Assembly: GCA_028583405.1 (NCBI GenBank)
Contig: CM053249.1
Coordinates: forward strand, 40,458,499 to 40,522,498
Reading direction: 5' to 3'
Origin: Pogonophryne albipinna
Taxonomy: Eukaryota > Chordata > Actinopteri > Perciformes > Artedidraconidae
DNA: 64,000 nt
Below the pieces are notes generated by a model. The model searched no databases. It saw only the letters and a list, made by a program, of their open reading frames with translations, and was not told where the DNA came from. Position 1 is the first letter of the stretch. The number at the start of each line of letters is the position of its first letter. Shown here in pieces: positions 36,331-47,590 of this stretch. The position numbers and the translations under genes were made by a program.

Positions 36331-39300
36331 GTTTCATAGAGCAAAAACATTTCAAGTGCTACTCAACTTGCTTTAGGTAAGCCAGTCCTTTATTAGTATA
36401 TAAGTGCTTTGTTAATAGTTCTATTGCTCGAAGTGGAGTCGAAAGAGATGAGTTTTCAGTCTGCGCCGGAAGGTGTGCAAGCTATCTGCTGTCCTGATGT
36501 CAATGGGGAGCTCATTCCACCATTTTGGAGCCAGGATAGCAAACCCACGTGTTTTTGCTGATGGGAACTTGGGTCCCCTTCGCAGCGAGGGTGCAGCGAG
36601 CCGTTTGGTTGATGCAGAGCGGAGTGCACGTGCTGGGGTGTACGGTTTAACCATGTCCTGGATGTAGGAAGGGCCAGATCCATTCGCAGCATGGTACGCA
36701 AGTACCATTGTCTTGAAGTGGATTCTAGCAGTTACCGGAAGCCAGTGGAGGGAGCGGAGGAGCGGCGTGGTGTGGGAGAATTTAGGAAGGTTGAAGACCA
36801 GACGAGCCGCTGCATTCTGGATGAGCTGCAGAGGTCGGATGGCACATGCAGGTAGACCAGCCAGGAGGGAGTTGCAGTAGTCTAGGCGTGAGATGACGAG
36901 AGCCTGGACCAGAACCTGCGTCGCTTTCTGGGTCAGCTGGGGACGTATCCTCCTGATGTTGTAAAGCGTGTATCTGCAGCAGCGGGTTGTAGCAGCTATG
37001 TTTGCAGTAAAGGATAGGTTGTTATCTAGGATCACACCCAGATTCCTTGCAGTCTGAGTCGGGGAAACAACAGAGGTGCCGATGTTGATTGTTAGGTCAA
37101 GAGTGGGACAATCTTTTCCCGGAAGGAAAAGCAGTTCAGTCTTGTCAAGGTTGAGCTTGAGGTGATGAGCAGACATCCACTGAGAGATGTCAGCTAGACA
37201 AGCAGAGATGCGTGCGACGACCTGGGTCTCTGAGCGGGGAAAGGACAGAATTAATTGGGTGTCGTCAGCGTAGCAGTGGTATGAAAAACCATGCGGGCTA
37301 ATGACAGATCCGAGCGAGTTTGTGTACAAGGAGAAGAGGAGGGGACCAAGAACAGAGCCCTGAGGGACCCCTGTAGTTAATTGACAAGGGTCGGACTCCG
37401 ACCCTCTCCAAGTAACCCTGTAGGTGCGGTCTTTGAGGTATGAGGTGATGAGGGAAAGTGCAGAGCCTGAAACTCCAAGTTCTTGGAGAGTGCTTTGGAG
37501 GATCTGATGATTCACCGTGTCGAATGCAGCAGACAGGTCCAGAAGGATGATGACAGAGGAGAGGGAGGCTGCTTTAGCAGTGTGCAGTTCCTCAGTGACA
37601 GCAAGGAGGGCAGTTTCTGTGGAGTGACCTGCCTTGAAACCAGACTGGTGCGGATCCAGAAGGTTGTTCTGATGGAGATAACAGGAGAGTTGTTTAAAGA
37701 CAGCGCGTTCAAGTGTTTTAGACAGGAACGGGAGGAGAGAGACAGGCCTGTAGTTTATAACATCAGACGGGTTGAGAGTGGGTTTCTTTAGGAGAGGGTT
37801 TACTCTTGCCTCCTTGAGACTGTTTGGAAAGTGACCAGAAGTTAGAGAAGTGTTGATGAAATGGGTGAGAAACGGTAGAATATCAGGAGCGATAGTCTGA
37901 AGGAGGTTTGAAGGGATAGGGTCCAGAGGACAGGTGGTAGGGCGGGCAGAGGTAATGAGGGTAAGAACCTCACTTGGAGAGAGAGGGGAAAAGGAGGTCA
38001 GTGTGTGGGTGAAAGGAGGGTCTGGTGACCCAGTGGTGAGTAAAGGTGAGTCAGAAAAAGAAGAGCGAATATCAACCTTTTTTTCAAAGTGGTTAACAAA
38101 GTCGCTTGACAGAAGGGAGGAGGGGGAAGGGGCTTTGTGGGGGTCCAGGAGGGAGGAGAAGATGGAAAATAGTTTTTTGGGATTGGAATAGGAAGATTGG
38201 ATCTTATCTTGAAGAGAGATCGAAGCAGAGAAAGAGGAGAGGAGAGCCTGATAGGTTAGGAGGTCGTCATGGTGTTTGGATTTCCACCGTTTCCGCTCTG
38301 CTGCCCGAAGGACGGTTCTATTAGCAGGCAGTGCGTCATTTAGCCAGGGAGCAGGAGGGGACTGACGAGCCTGCCGAGATGTGAGAGGACAGAGAGAGTC
38401 CAGAGAGGATGAGAGAGTAGAGATGAGAGTTTCTGCAGCAGAGTTTGGAGGCAGGACTTGGAACGAGTCAGAGGAAGGGAGGGCTGAGAGCACCGATGAG
38501 GCAAAGGTAGAGGGGGAGAGGGAACGAAGGTTACGGCGGACAGGTGCAGGATGAGAAGAGATTAGTTTGTTATGTTTGGAAAGGGGTAGAGAGAATGAAA
38601 TGAAGAAGTGATCGGATGTGTGGAGCGGGTTTACAGAGAGGTTAGAAGTAGTGCAGTTGAGAATATGAGATCGAGGACATTGCCAGTTGGTGGGGGATGG
38701 AGACAGTGAGAAAGCAAAGGCGGTTAACAGAGATGTTAGTTTGTCTATCTTCCCTGTCTGGAGGTTGAAGTCTCCGAGAAGTACAGCGGGAGGGCCAGTT
38801 TCAGGGATGTGTGAGAGGAGATTATCTAATTCCTCCAAGAAGTCCCCCAAGGCGCCTGGTGGACGGTAGAGAACAACAATGGTTAATTGTATAGGATGGG
38901 TTACTGTGACGGCATGGAATTCAAAGGTGGAAGGAGTGAAGTTAGGTAGCTTGAAGAGGGAACAGCTCCATTTGGGAGAGAGCAGGAGACCAGTGCCACC
39001 TCCTCTGCCAGTGGGTCTGGGTGTATGGGAGAAGGAATATGCTGTGGAGAGAGCTGCTGGGGTGGATGTGTTGGATGGAGTAATCCACGTCTCAGTGAGA
39101 GCAAGGAAATCCAGAGACTGCAGGGAAGCGAAGCCAGAGATGAAGTCAGCCTTAGGAACTGCTGACTGGCAGTTCCAAAGGCCGCCTGAAACTAGATGTT
39201 GGATGTCAGTGGAGCATGTGGGATAGACGAGAGCAGGCCGGTTATATCGATTACGAGATATACGGGGCCAGTGATAATTGCGAGAGGAAACATGAACAGG

Positions 39301-39540
39301 AATGGAGAAAATACACATGATTATAGCATGAGGGGCTAAACAACCAAATAAAATAAAACACCAGCGATACTGAGCTCAATCAAAGTAGGATTTGCCTCCT
39401 CTTTGCCACCCTCGTGACTCCAGCAGGACTCTATTGTCTTTGTCAGTCTTTGACTCCAGCAGGACTCTATTGTCTTCGTCAGTCTGACGCTGAAGCTGAC
39501 GCTCCAGGACAGTGCTACCTAAAATGGACACCTGATTGCT
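36331..39540 (-). mobile_element. L2-clade LINE, near full length
   Basis: Non-LTR retrotransposon on the minus strand with one long ORF, a short 3' UTR (36,331-36,420) that abuts the fold-back element, and a 5' leader with a roughly 37-bp tandem duplication (39,412-39,485, GACTCCAGCAGGACTCTATT). The exact 5' end and a target-site duplication were not found. Confidence 0.85.
36421..39318 (-). CDS. L2-type LINE ORF: AP endonuclease plus reverse transcriptase
   Basis: 965 codons without interruption. The N-terminal half is an apurinic-type endonuclease: NCQSA near residue 50, the catalytic LTETW near 76, VVLYRPPG, LLGDFN and TSDHF. The C-terminal half is reverse transcriptase: YRPVSLLPFLSK, SGFKAGHSTETALL, LLDLSAAFDTVNH, TGVPQGSVLGPLLF and CYADDTQL, with both catalytic aspartate sites present. 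The extreme C-terminus has WNELPIDIRTADSL, usual for L2/Rex. The enzyme would nick target DNA and reverse transcribe its RNA there. All key residues I can check are present, so this copy may have been active recently. The start chosen is the first Met of the frame; the true start could be internal. Frames on the opposite strand are shadows. Confidence 0.93.
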   Translation of the reverse strand: MCIFSIPVHVSSRNYHWPRISRNRYNRPALVYPTCSTDIQHLVSGGLWNCQSAVPKADFISGFASLQSLDFLALTETWITPSNTSTPAALSTAYSFSHTPRPTGRGGGTGLLLSPKWSCSLFKLPNFTPSTFEFHAVTVTHPIQLTIVVLYRPPGALGDFLEELDNLLSHIPETGPPAVLLGDFNLQTGKIDKLTSLLTAFAFSLSPSPTNWQCPRSHILNCTTSNLSVNPLHTSDHFFISFSLPLSKHNKLISSHPAPVRRNLRSLSPSTFASSVLSALPSSDSFQVLPPNSAAETLISTLSSSLDSLCPLTSRQARQSPPAPWLNDALPANRTVLRAAERKRWKSKHHDDLLTYQALLSSFSASISLQDKIQSSYSNPKKLFSIFSSLLDPHKAPSPSSLLSSDFVNHFEKKVDIRSSFSDSPLLTTGSPDPPFTHTLTSFSPLSPSEVLTLITSARPTTCPLDPIPSNLLQTIAPDILPFLTHFINTSLTSGHFPNSLKEARVNPLLKKPTLNPSDVINYRPVSLLPFLSKTLERAVFKQLSCYLHQNNLLDPHQSGFKAGHSTETALLAVTEELHTAKAASLSSVIILLDLSAAFDTVNHQILQSTLQELGVSGSALSLITSYLKDRTYRVTWRGSESDPCQLTTGVPQGSVLGPLLFSLYTNSLGSVISPHGFSYHCYADDTQLILSFPRSETQVVARISACLADISQWMSAHHLKLNLDKTELLFLPGKDCPTLDLTINIGTSVVSPTQTARNLGVILDNNLSFTANIAATTRCCRYTLYNIRRIRPQLTQKATQVLVQALVISRLDYCNSLLAGLPACAIRPLQLIQNAAARLVFNLPKFSHTTPLLRSLHWLPVTARIHFKTMVLAYHAANGSGPSYIQDMVKPYTPARALRSASTKRLAAPSLRRGPKFPSAKTRGFAILAPKWWNELPIDIRTADSLHTFRRRLKTHLFRLHFEQ

Positions 39541-39810
39541 GAGTTCTCACAGATGTGGGGCCACGCCCCTTTAATTTGTTAAAGAGCAACTTCCAGGTTA
39601 AAGACACCTGTGAATAAATGTGTAGGAAAATGATGAATACACTAGATTTTCAAAAAATTATACAGAAATATACACTACAGTGACATCTGGCGTCGTTTTT
39701 GTAAGAAATGTTCACTTCTGCATAAAAAAGCCTCGGCACCTGACCTCCCGCGTGTGACGTAACATGGAGTAAACAAGGGGGAGAACGGCTGGTGTAACGT
39801 ATTAATAAAC

Positions 39811-41247
39811 ATGGATCCCAATGCTAGTTTCGACACAGAAGAAGTTGAATATGAATATTCAAATGCATATGACGGACCACAACCTTATAATTATGAGCCT
39901 GCTAGACGTCCAAGAGACCAGGAGCATCCAAGGATTAGAAGAAACAACGTCCATCGGAGAGAAATTGAGCTGTGGTGTGAGGAGAACCAGTGGAGAACTG
40001 GGCAGCTATCTTGGTGAGTGACCGGCGTTAGCTACAGAATGTTAGCTAACGTCACATCACAACATTGTGAAGTTAGCTATCATATATCAGGCTATAACTA
40101 AAGTAGCATTGATAATATAGTAACGTCACTGGCAGGACTGTTGATACTGATCCATAACAGAAACTAATGCTCAAGTATCAGCCGTATCTCGCGTTACCTA
40201 ATGCAACTCCACACTACCTTCGGAGCTGTACCGGAGGGGAGAGAGAGAGCAGGGAAGGGGCAGCTATCTTGGTGAATGTCCGGCGACAGAATGTTAGCTA
40301 ACGTCACATCACAACATTGTAAAGTTAGCTATCATACATCAGGCTATAACTAAAGTAGCATTGATAATATAGTAACGTTACTGGCAGAACTATTGATACT
40401 GATCCATAACAGAAACTAATGCGCAAGTATCAGCCGTATCTCGCGTTACCTAATGCAACTCCACACTACGTTATGGTGCTGTACCAGAGGGGAGAGAGAG
40501 AGCAGGGAAGGAGGGGGGAGGGGGGGGAGAGCAAGATGTAATACGGTTTCCTGATAAACGTTTTGTTTTGTAGGTGCTTGTGTGGGGAATGCCAGCCCAT
40601 GACTTCAGCTGTGGAGAGCATGTGCTGCAGGGAGGTGGATCCCTTCTGGGCCCTGGTGGAGAACCTCACCCCCAGACCAGACATAACATGCCTGACACTG
40701 CACCCAGGCTTTGAAGCATGCTGTCTGAATCCCTTTGTGCTACAGATAGCCTACATGAACTTCAGGCAGGAGCATGGCCCGCAGACATGAGTATGTTTAG
40801 ATTACAATTAAAAAGATAAATACTATTAAAGATAATACAGTTGCTATTGACCCCGAGTGTTTAGCAGGTTTCAAAACCCAGAACCTGTAGATTATATACT
40901 ATATAACACTTGTTGATGATGTTAACAAGGCTATCAAGTTTACCTGTAGATATTGTGTCCCTATCCCCAGGCAATACCGCTACACAGCTTACAGGCAGGT
41001 CATCCGCTGGGCCTATGGAGTTCTAGGCAGGCACATTAGGAAGCCCTTACCCTCATGTCTTGTGTCTGCCATCAGAAGACAGTTCCCAGAAAAAGGAGGA
41101 GGAATTTACAAAGGTTTTGAGTGGCCTCATTTTGGTGACTTAATCACAATCATAGTGTGTTCGCATACATATGCATTTCCAAACATTTTGTCTACTTATG
41201 CTGTAAATGTGGTATTTTTTCAATTTACACAAATAAACATTGATTGA
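39811..41247 (+). CDS. P2X7 C-terminal-domain-like protein, three exons
   Basis: Exons 39811-40013, 40574-about 40787 and 40971-41247. Exon 1 starts at an ATG with an acidic N-terminus and REIELWCEENQW; its donor (TTG|GTGAGTG) joins exon 2 in phase to give LSWCLCGECQPM. Exon 2 has a cysteine-rich block with LHPGFEACCLNP and YMNFRQEHG. Exon 3 has YRYTAYRQVIRWAYGVLG, then IRRQFPEKGG and YKGFEWP. This Cys pattern and the RYTAYRQ..RW block are those of the intracellular ballast domain of P2X7 receptors (zinc-coordinating, nucleotide-binding), here without any channel part. Exon 2's donor is unclear: a TGA follows GPQT and the nearest site reads CATG|AGTATG, lacking GT, so the copy may be damaged. 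AATAAA occurs at 41,231. Its role in transposition is not known to me. Confidence 0.7.
40005..40504 (+). repeat. About 255-bp tandem duplication in intron 1, copying the splice donor
   Basis: The segment starting GGCAGCTATCTTGGTGARTG at 40,001 recurs at about 40,258, followed by the same GTTAGCTAACGTCACATCAC block. The second copy's donor is GTGAATG rather than GTGAGTG. Confidence 0.85.
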
Positions 41248-41628
41248 TTGATAGTCTTTTCATTAATAACCACCAAAATACGTTATTTGAACACTCCTCT
41301 CGATCGATTTACAAAAAAAAATAGTATGGCCCGCCCTAATACACCAATGCAGTTTTTAAAGATATACATTTTTCAACACAGAATCATTTACCAAATTACA
41401 CCATATCCAATCATTTTACGAGTCAGAAAATGCTATCTGTTCATTGCAGTTATTGTTTATTGAATTAGATTACCATGACCTCAACATAATTATGTAGAGT
41501 ACAAGTCCACAGCCAAGAAAATGTTACTACTTCTAGTTTTTGCAACAGTCTGTAAATATACACAACTTTATAATAAAAATGCACACATTTTAAATATAAA
41601 TAGAATATGTTTATATATTAATATGTTC

Positions 41629-41742
41629 ATGTGTGGGGAATCTCACTGGACAGCAGCAAGGGAGACCTCTAAGCGAGCCAACAAGTTGGATGAAGAAGGT
41701 GTTGAAATTGCTGTGTGTAGGCATGGATTTCTTCTCAAAGGT
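41629..41742 (+). pseudogene. Transposase-like exon fragment (KDZ/Zisupton-like)
   Basis: An open stretch reads CGESHWTAARETSKRANKLD, then EEGVEIAVCRHGFLLKG, and ends at a donor-like AAAG|GTGGGTT. The DEEG-E-AVCRHG block is one I associate with KDZ-type transposases common in fish. No neighbouring exons were found, so it is a stranded fragment between the two Kolobok genes. Confidence 0.45.
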
Positions 41743-41803
41743 GGGTTAAAAAATATTTGTAGATAATCTGAAGCCTTACCTTCAATAAGATTTGTTCTCA
41801 CTA

Positions 41804-41927
<124 letters not shown>

Positions 41928-42036
41928 GCACTAAGACCAGCATCCAGCCACAAGGGAGTCCACAAGGGAGTCCACAAGGGAGTGTGGACAATCAGAAGCC
42001 AGACAATTTGTTCCTTTAGAATCTGCTGGTTTCACA

Positions 42037-43065
42037 CTAATTTCCTGTGTTAAACCGGGAATGCCGTGCCAGATAAAGGCCAACTGCCTCATCCTTGGCG
42101 ATCTCCTGGCAGGAAGTGGAAAGGGGGGCAGTGGAGGACAAGACTGCACTGCTCTCTCGTAGAGTCTCTGGTGACCTGGAGTAGCCCTCACTCAGAGACT
42201 CCATCAGGGCTGCAGCGTATGCTGAAGGAAGGAAACAAGTGATCACATTCAGTGATATTATAGATGCATCACACAATAAATAATATTTAGGGACCGAGTA
42301 AAACAGCTAACCGTATGATGGCTTCTCCTTGATAGGGCGAACTACCCAGCCACCTTTGCAGAACCTTGGGTAGCGAACTGCATAACGCACCTCACCATCA
42401 CTGGTTCGAGCTACCTCTCTACTGCTATTGTGGTTAAAGTGCAGGGCTGCCATGAGAAGCCTGTAGAAAAAGCAGATTATGCAGTTCACAAATTGTTTGT
42501 ACATATGTGAATAAACTGTTTAACTGATAGCATTAGTCGGTTAAACTTCGTATTGTCCGTTAACGGTTAAATGGTTAATTATTAACATCCCTAAGCCGTA
42601 CACATTCTTTCACCATCACATCATATTTACCTGCTGTACATCCCAAGGAAGGAGAACCCAGTGTGATTTGGTGCAAAGTGGAGGATGAGGGAGTGAAATG
42701 CCTCCAGGGAATAGGTCTGATGCTGTGGAGACAACTTCCGGACATCCTTCACCAATGCTGTTCTCAAAGTCACCCTCTCCAGTTTAATGGCTGCAGTTGT
42801 TCCTGTACAAACACATATTTTGTTCTGATGTTACTAGAATTGTCTACATATGCATGTATTACCTACACTGATAAAGCACGATTGTGTGATACTATCAGGT
42901 GTTATTTATATAACGCCTTGTTAATGTGTTAGCACACTTTGGGTTATATATTGATGGAGGGCTCTGGAACCAAAATAAACTAAGCACCAACAAGCACTTG
43001 GACGACTAAGATGTTTCAGCAACACAGTGTACAGAGTACGTTACCTGGTTCCAGCCACTCCTTGT
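42037..43065 (-). pseudogene. Kolobok THAP-DDE transposase, 3' part (end of exon 9 to exon 12)
   Basis: Continues the gene that begins at 55,525. Pieces on the minus strand: remainder of exon 9 (43065-43045), exon 10 (42802-42631), exon 11 (42460-42312) and exon 12 (42221-42037, stop at 42,037). Exon 10 holds LVKDVRKLSPQHQTYSLEAF, in which the Glu of SLEAFHS is the likely third catalytic acid, and FAPNHTGFSFLGM. Exon 11 has LLMAALHFNHNSSRE and YPRFCKGGW. Exon 12 is a short hydrophilic tail. Splice sites are GT-AG and in phase throughout. The split from the 5' part is due solely to the retrovirus-like insertion. Confidence 0.82.
42518..42595. repeat. hAT-like terminal fragment in intron
   Basis: GGTTAATTATTAACATCCCTA with preceding GTTAACGGTTAAATGG resembles the end of a common fish hAT repeat. 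Only one end was seen. Confidence 0.4.
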
Positions 43066-43654
43066 TGTTAGTGTATTCTAGAACCCTGAAGGCAGGAGAG
43101 ACTGAAAAGAGTCAAGGGAAGCTTATAAAAGTTAACAGCATTGAATTACACAAAAGATGCAGTAGTGTACCAAATGAAATGTGCGAGTGGAGGCGCTCTC
43201 CTCATCCGACCGGTCAGTCCAGGTCAGCAGGTAGAAAGAGGTCAATTCTTGGCTTGCTCTTCCTGTTGTCATCTGAGGTCTTCTCCTATTGGCCAGCGTC
43301 GTCGGGGGGCGGGTCCAATGCAATTCCTGCCTTTTTCCGTTGTTAAATTATATCATTCTGGTGTCTGTGGTTATTTAAACATTCCCTAATAAACGTTATT
43401 CAGCGGTAATAAATGAGTGCTAAACCCAGTGTGCTCGGTGTACAACATCACATGTCATTTCACCTTTGATTCACGGTTTGAAAATGCAGCATTTCGCCAC
43501 ATGCTAATGCTAACCGGAAGTGAAGAATTTTCTGAATAAAAGTATTAAGTTAATAGTTAGTGAAGTTCAGGTTTTTCAGAATAAAACTGATTTAAATTAA
43601 ATATTGTATTTAATTCAAATTACGCCATATCAACATTGATTTTAATTTCTAACA
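43066..43654 (-). repeat. 3' LTR of the retrovirus-like element
   Basis: 589 bp. On the minus strand it has a GC box and CCAAT near 43,290-43,312. It carries about 20 bp near 43,395-43,417 that the other LTR lacks. Short frames here are not genes. Confidence 0.88.
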
Positions 43655-46600
43655 ATCCCTCCTTACATACCCTTTAAGGTATGTAAATAATATTGAAATC
43701 AATTAGTTCTTCATCCGAACATTGCATGGTACATAACTCATAAAAGTAAAAAAAATACAAATAAGAATACATATTCATCATAAATATGAAGTTTTTCATT
43801 TGTGCATAACTTCTAGCTTAAACCTTTAATGTCACTTTGTAAAATAGCAGCAATTAGCGTGGTATGGAAAACGTCTAACTCCCTCCTTTCACATCATAAA
43901 TCATCTTCTTACTGGATCTGGTGTAAAGGCACTTGTTTTTTACAAAGTATAAGAAGGATTAAAATATCTGAAAATTGCTAAATATTACTCTTTATTTACT
44001 TTTACTGTGTCTCTGGTGTAATTTATGAATCTCTGCTGGTTCTAGTAGATATAGTTCTCCCCATCCACATTCTTGTTGGTTGTGGGACAGCGAAATAATA
44101 ATTCAGAACCTGCTGATATTTGAATCTTACTACTTGGCATATGTTACAAACAAAACATCTTCATGGTGAACTAAATAAAATCCTTGTAATCTTACTCAAA
44201 ACTATAACAATGAACTATTCCTGTTTGTGGTAAAGACACACTAACGTTATGTAATACAATTTCATTATGGATTCAAAAACAACTAAAGTCATGATGATGT
44301 CAGAGTGAATGATTTCCTGAGTGTATCTGTCCTGTAAGGTACGTCATTCTCTGCTTGGATCGTGTGCAGAAATCCCATCGATTCACCTGGCAATACGGCT
44401 TCTACCTGTCTATTATCAAGCTGAAAAATGAATACAGAATTCCAACATACTGTCATCAAATGTCTTTCTATTATGAATTTAAATTAAATGTATATCCCCA
44501 TAATGAAATAAACAATAAAGTCTATGGCCTTTACTTCTAATTCTTTAACAGGCTAGTTACAAGATGTTGTCGAAATTAAATTCGGTCTCATTACATTACT
44601 ATGTTTTAGCTTAAGTTAACTGTAATATGTTCTTTCTACATTTCAAACCTCAGTTACTCTAATGTCTGTTAAAATATTACAAAATTGTTTCATTATCACA
44701 GGTCAATTTCTTCGGTAATTACATCACTCACAGTAGCCCCTTGGCCACTGCTTCTGTGTTACCTGTTATAATTCAGTCAATATTTAGAAACATGTCAACA
44801 TTCATCAAACAGTATCTTATCCCCAGATATGGAGCAGGTTAATTATAAAACTATCATTCAATGCTCAGTTTGAACATCTGGGTTGGGGCGGAAGGTTTCT
44901 GTCAATCCTTAAAAGAAAAATTTAAATTGTGAATTTTACAGCCATGTTGACATTATACACACTCCCCCCTTTTTACACATTAACTCATGTGTAACTAACT
45001 AAAGGTAAATATTGGTTAGGGACATAGCAAACATTATTTACAATATGACATCCATTATTTTCCACAGTAAACACTTCAGTGAAAATAAATGTTCCTCTCC
45101 GTCCTTCAGGCCTAAAAGAAACAGAATCTTCAGATTTTAGTTTGAGTTTTACATTTGCAAACCGCCAACTCATGTGGGAGTAAAATATCATCAAGTAGAT
45201 TAGAAACGGGTCACATGTGCGGTTTCCCCTTTTTGTGGAATTTTTACGAAACCTCTCGTTTCCCTTGGAGCTCCAAAATAATATGTTAGTCCAAAAACAT
45301 GCTTGGTTAGTTATTGTTTTAGAATCATGCAGTTACACTGATCACATGCCGGCATTCATTCACACTCACACTGTCTGGTTGTCACGTCAGGTTTGGTCAG
45401 GTACACCCCAGAGTCAGTCATGGACAGTGCTTTTGTCACACTGTCAGTCAGGGTCAAAGGTCATTTGGTCTCGGTCTTTTGGCCATGTCGTGCTCTGCAG
45501 AGTCTTTTCAGAGGTATTTCAGCATAGGCGGGTACCCTTTATCTACAAAAATATATCATATGCGGAGCGCCATTCCTTATTCATTCACGATTTCAACTAT
45601 GATTTTCAAGATGGTTCTAACTTTTCATTGGGACTTCTGCCTTCCACCTTTCCTGAAACTTGGTACAAAACTCACTTCCTTAGAGTACTACTACTGCAAT
45701 TCATTTACACCTAATTAGTATTAAAATGTCTAATAGATCTATTTCAGAAACTTGTGTACATAACTATTATCTTGATTCAAAACATTACTAGGATCTGTGT
45801 AGCTCTGCTATGCATTTCATAACTCATTATACTCATTTATCCTTAGCAGTGTGTGGAACCTTGGGTGTCCGAACATGCAACAATTACTCCCTCCTTTATC
45901 AAGGATTTAAAACGGAAGTCATTTTATATTTCCATCTTAAAGCCCTCCTATGGTAATAACTATGCTACAATGGTGAAATCAAGACTTTTAGATTGGCATT
46001 TTATATGTGGCTTGGCACCAGCTCTCCCTTTAACATTATTTGTCTTATAGAGTGGTTCCTAAAACTATCCTTTTAATGGTGATCAATAGTGTAACAAATG
46101 AGATCACTACTTTATTCACACGTGAATAAAAATCTCTTAAAGAATATTTTGTTAACATGATGAAAAGATTGAAGAATATGGTTCTACTCTGTACTCCTAA
46201 GTCCAAAACACCCACTGCTTAAAGTCTAGTGAATATTTCCATCATGTCTCCCCCTTTATCCCTCAGTGTGTTTTAGGATGATTCTCATTTTACTTTAATA
46301 GTTTCCTCTTTACTGCTATTTTTAATTTACCAATTGATTAATTCATGGTTAATAAATCTTTCTGTCTTTACGTATTTATGAAGTTAATTCAAGTTCTTTA
46401 AATGTGCGTTTTGTGAATAAGTGTGTTTATGTGTAAACTCACTCATTCCCGTTCTCCTTTTCTCCTCCCCTGGTTTTCTCAAGCCGTGACCCCGGCCTCC
46501 TCACTTCTAATCGACCATGCCAACTCCTTTGATTCTGTCTTCTCTTCAGTCCATCAGCTGTTGAATCCATCCGCTGTAACTCTTTAGGCAGCCTTTGGCC

Positions 46601-46756
46601 CAGTCTCATCTGCAGCCCCCATCATGCCACTGTTCTTGTACTGCTTTGCATTTCATCTCCTCCTTTACAGTCCCTTTGCTGTTTTTATGGAGGGCGGATT
46701 CTGCTCTCATGTCCCACACTTTGCTCTTGCCAATTCTTGTGGCTCAGCTTGGAACT
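43655..46756. other. Internal non-coding part of the retrovirus-like element
   Basis: Bounded on the left by the polypurine tract. Env would be expected here on the minus strand, but no long minus-strand frame exists. The plus-strand 165-codon frame at 45,217 is antisense to the element and has no domain. Confidence 0.5.
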
Positions 46757-47035
46757 TCATGCCCCGTCTGAGGGACTGATGAGAGTATCTCTCTGTATGT
46801 CAGCTTGCTGTTTGGTTCTGGATGCCACAGGTGGAGATAGTTCTGGCTGAAGTTCTGGATGCAGTCTTGTTGTTGTTTCAGCTCTGGTTCTCTGTCTGTT
46901 CGATGGAGAAGGAGGAGTCTCCTGTTGGGTTAGGTCTTTTGTCTGCTTGGAGGGTCGGGATCGTAGCCTTTCTGACTCAGAGGGGGAGTCCAGGTCTCGG
47001 GACGCATTACCTATAGGAAGTCTAGCACACTGAGG
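46757..47035 (-). other. ATG-less open frame, Ser/Pro/Arg-rich
   Basis: About 92 open codons on the minus strand follow an AG (CCTCAG). The composition is rich in S, P, R, T and Q, including SPSESERLRSRPSKQ and QQETPPSPSNRQR. It could be an exon of a lost env or accessory gene, or chance. No family recognised. Confidence 0.3.
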
Positions 47036-47590
47036 TTAAATAAATCCAACCCTTTCCACTCTGTCTTTTTCTAATCATACTATCTGTCTTAGTTGTTAAA
47101 TGCCATCTAAACAACACAATTAATGTTTACTAATGATATTACAAAAACTCACTCTAAAAATTGTTTCATCCATTGTTACATATTTACCCAACATAACTCT
47201 TTCATATAATTGAAATACCCACATGTTTCAAGCATCACATATTCCACACACTACGAAAGAACATCACCATATTTTCTCCAATATTTTAAATCCCACCGTT
47301 ACTTAGAACAATAGTAAACCTGCAGAGGACACTAATCAGATAACAGTAATGAAATTTGACTCAAGTGTAGGCCTGTGTCTACTTTCCATTATACTTATTA
47401 CTTTTGCTGAACATTTATTTATATTGTCTAAATTCCTTGTCTATGATGTGCAAACAGTTTGAGTGTAAAAATGTGTTTTTCTCAATGTATTTACACTCTA
47501 CTGATTTTTGAGTTTACTCATCTCCTGGTGCTGTCGTTGTAAAAAAATTTCAATTCCTTATTGTTTTGTACCAGTTTTCCAAAATCAGCT

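Noticed and set aside
37483..39226. Plus-strand frames of 60-115 codons in the LINE
   Set aside because: They are shadows of the 965-codon minus-strand ORF.
39811..41247. A P2X7 receptor gene
   Set aside because: Only the cytoplasmic-domain-like part is present. There are no transmembrane segments or ATP-binding ectodomain, and it lies within a TTAA-bounded transposon.
43066..43389. Small genes in the duplicated 0.58-kb segments at 43.1 and 52.1 kb
   Set aside because: These segments are the two LTRs; the matching frames are LTR sequence.
45217..45714. A 165-codon gene on the plus strand
   Set aside because: It is antisense to the retrovirus-like element, has no recognisable domain and an odd composition (for example many aromatic residues).
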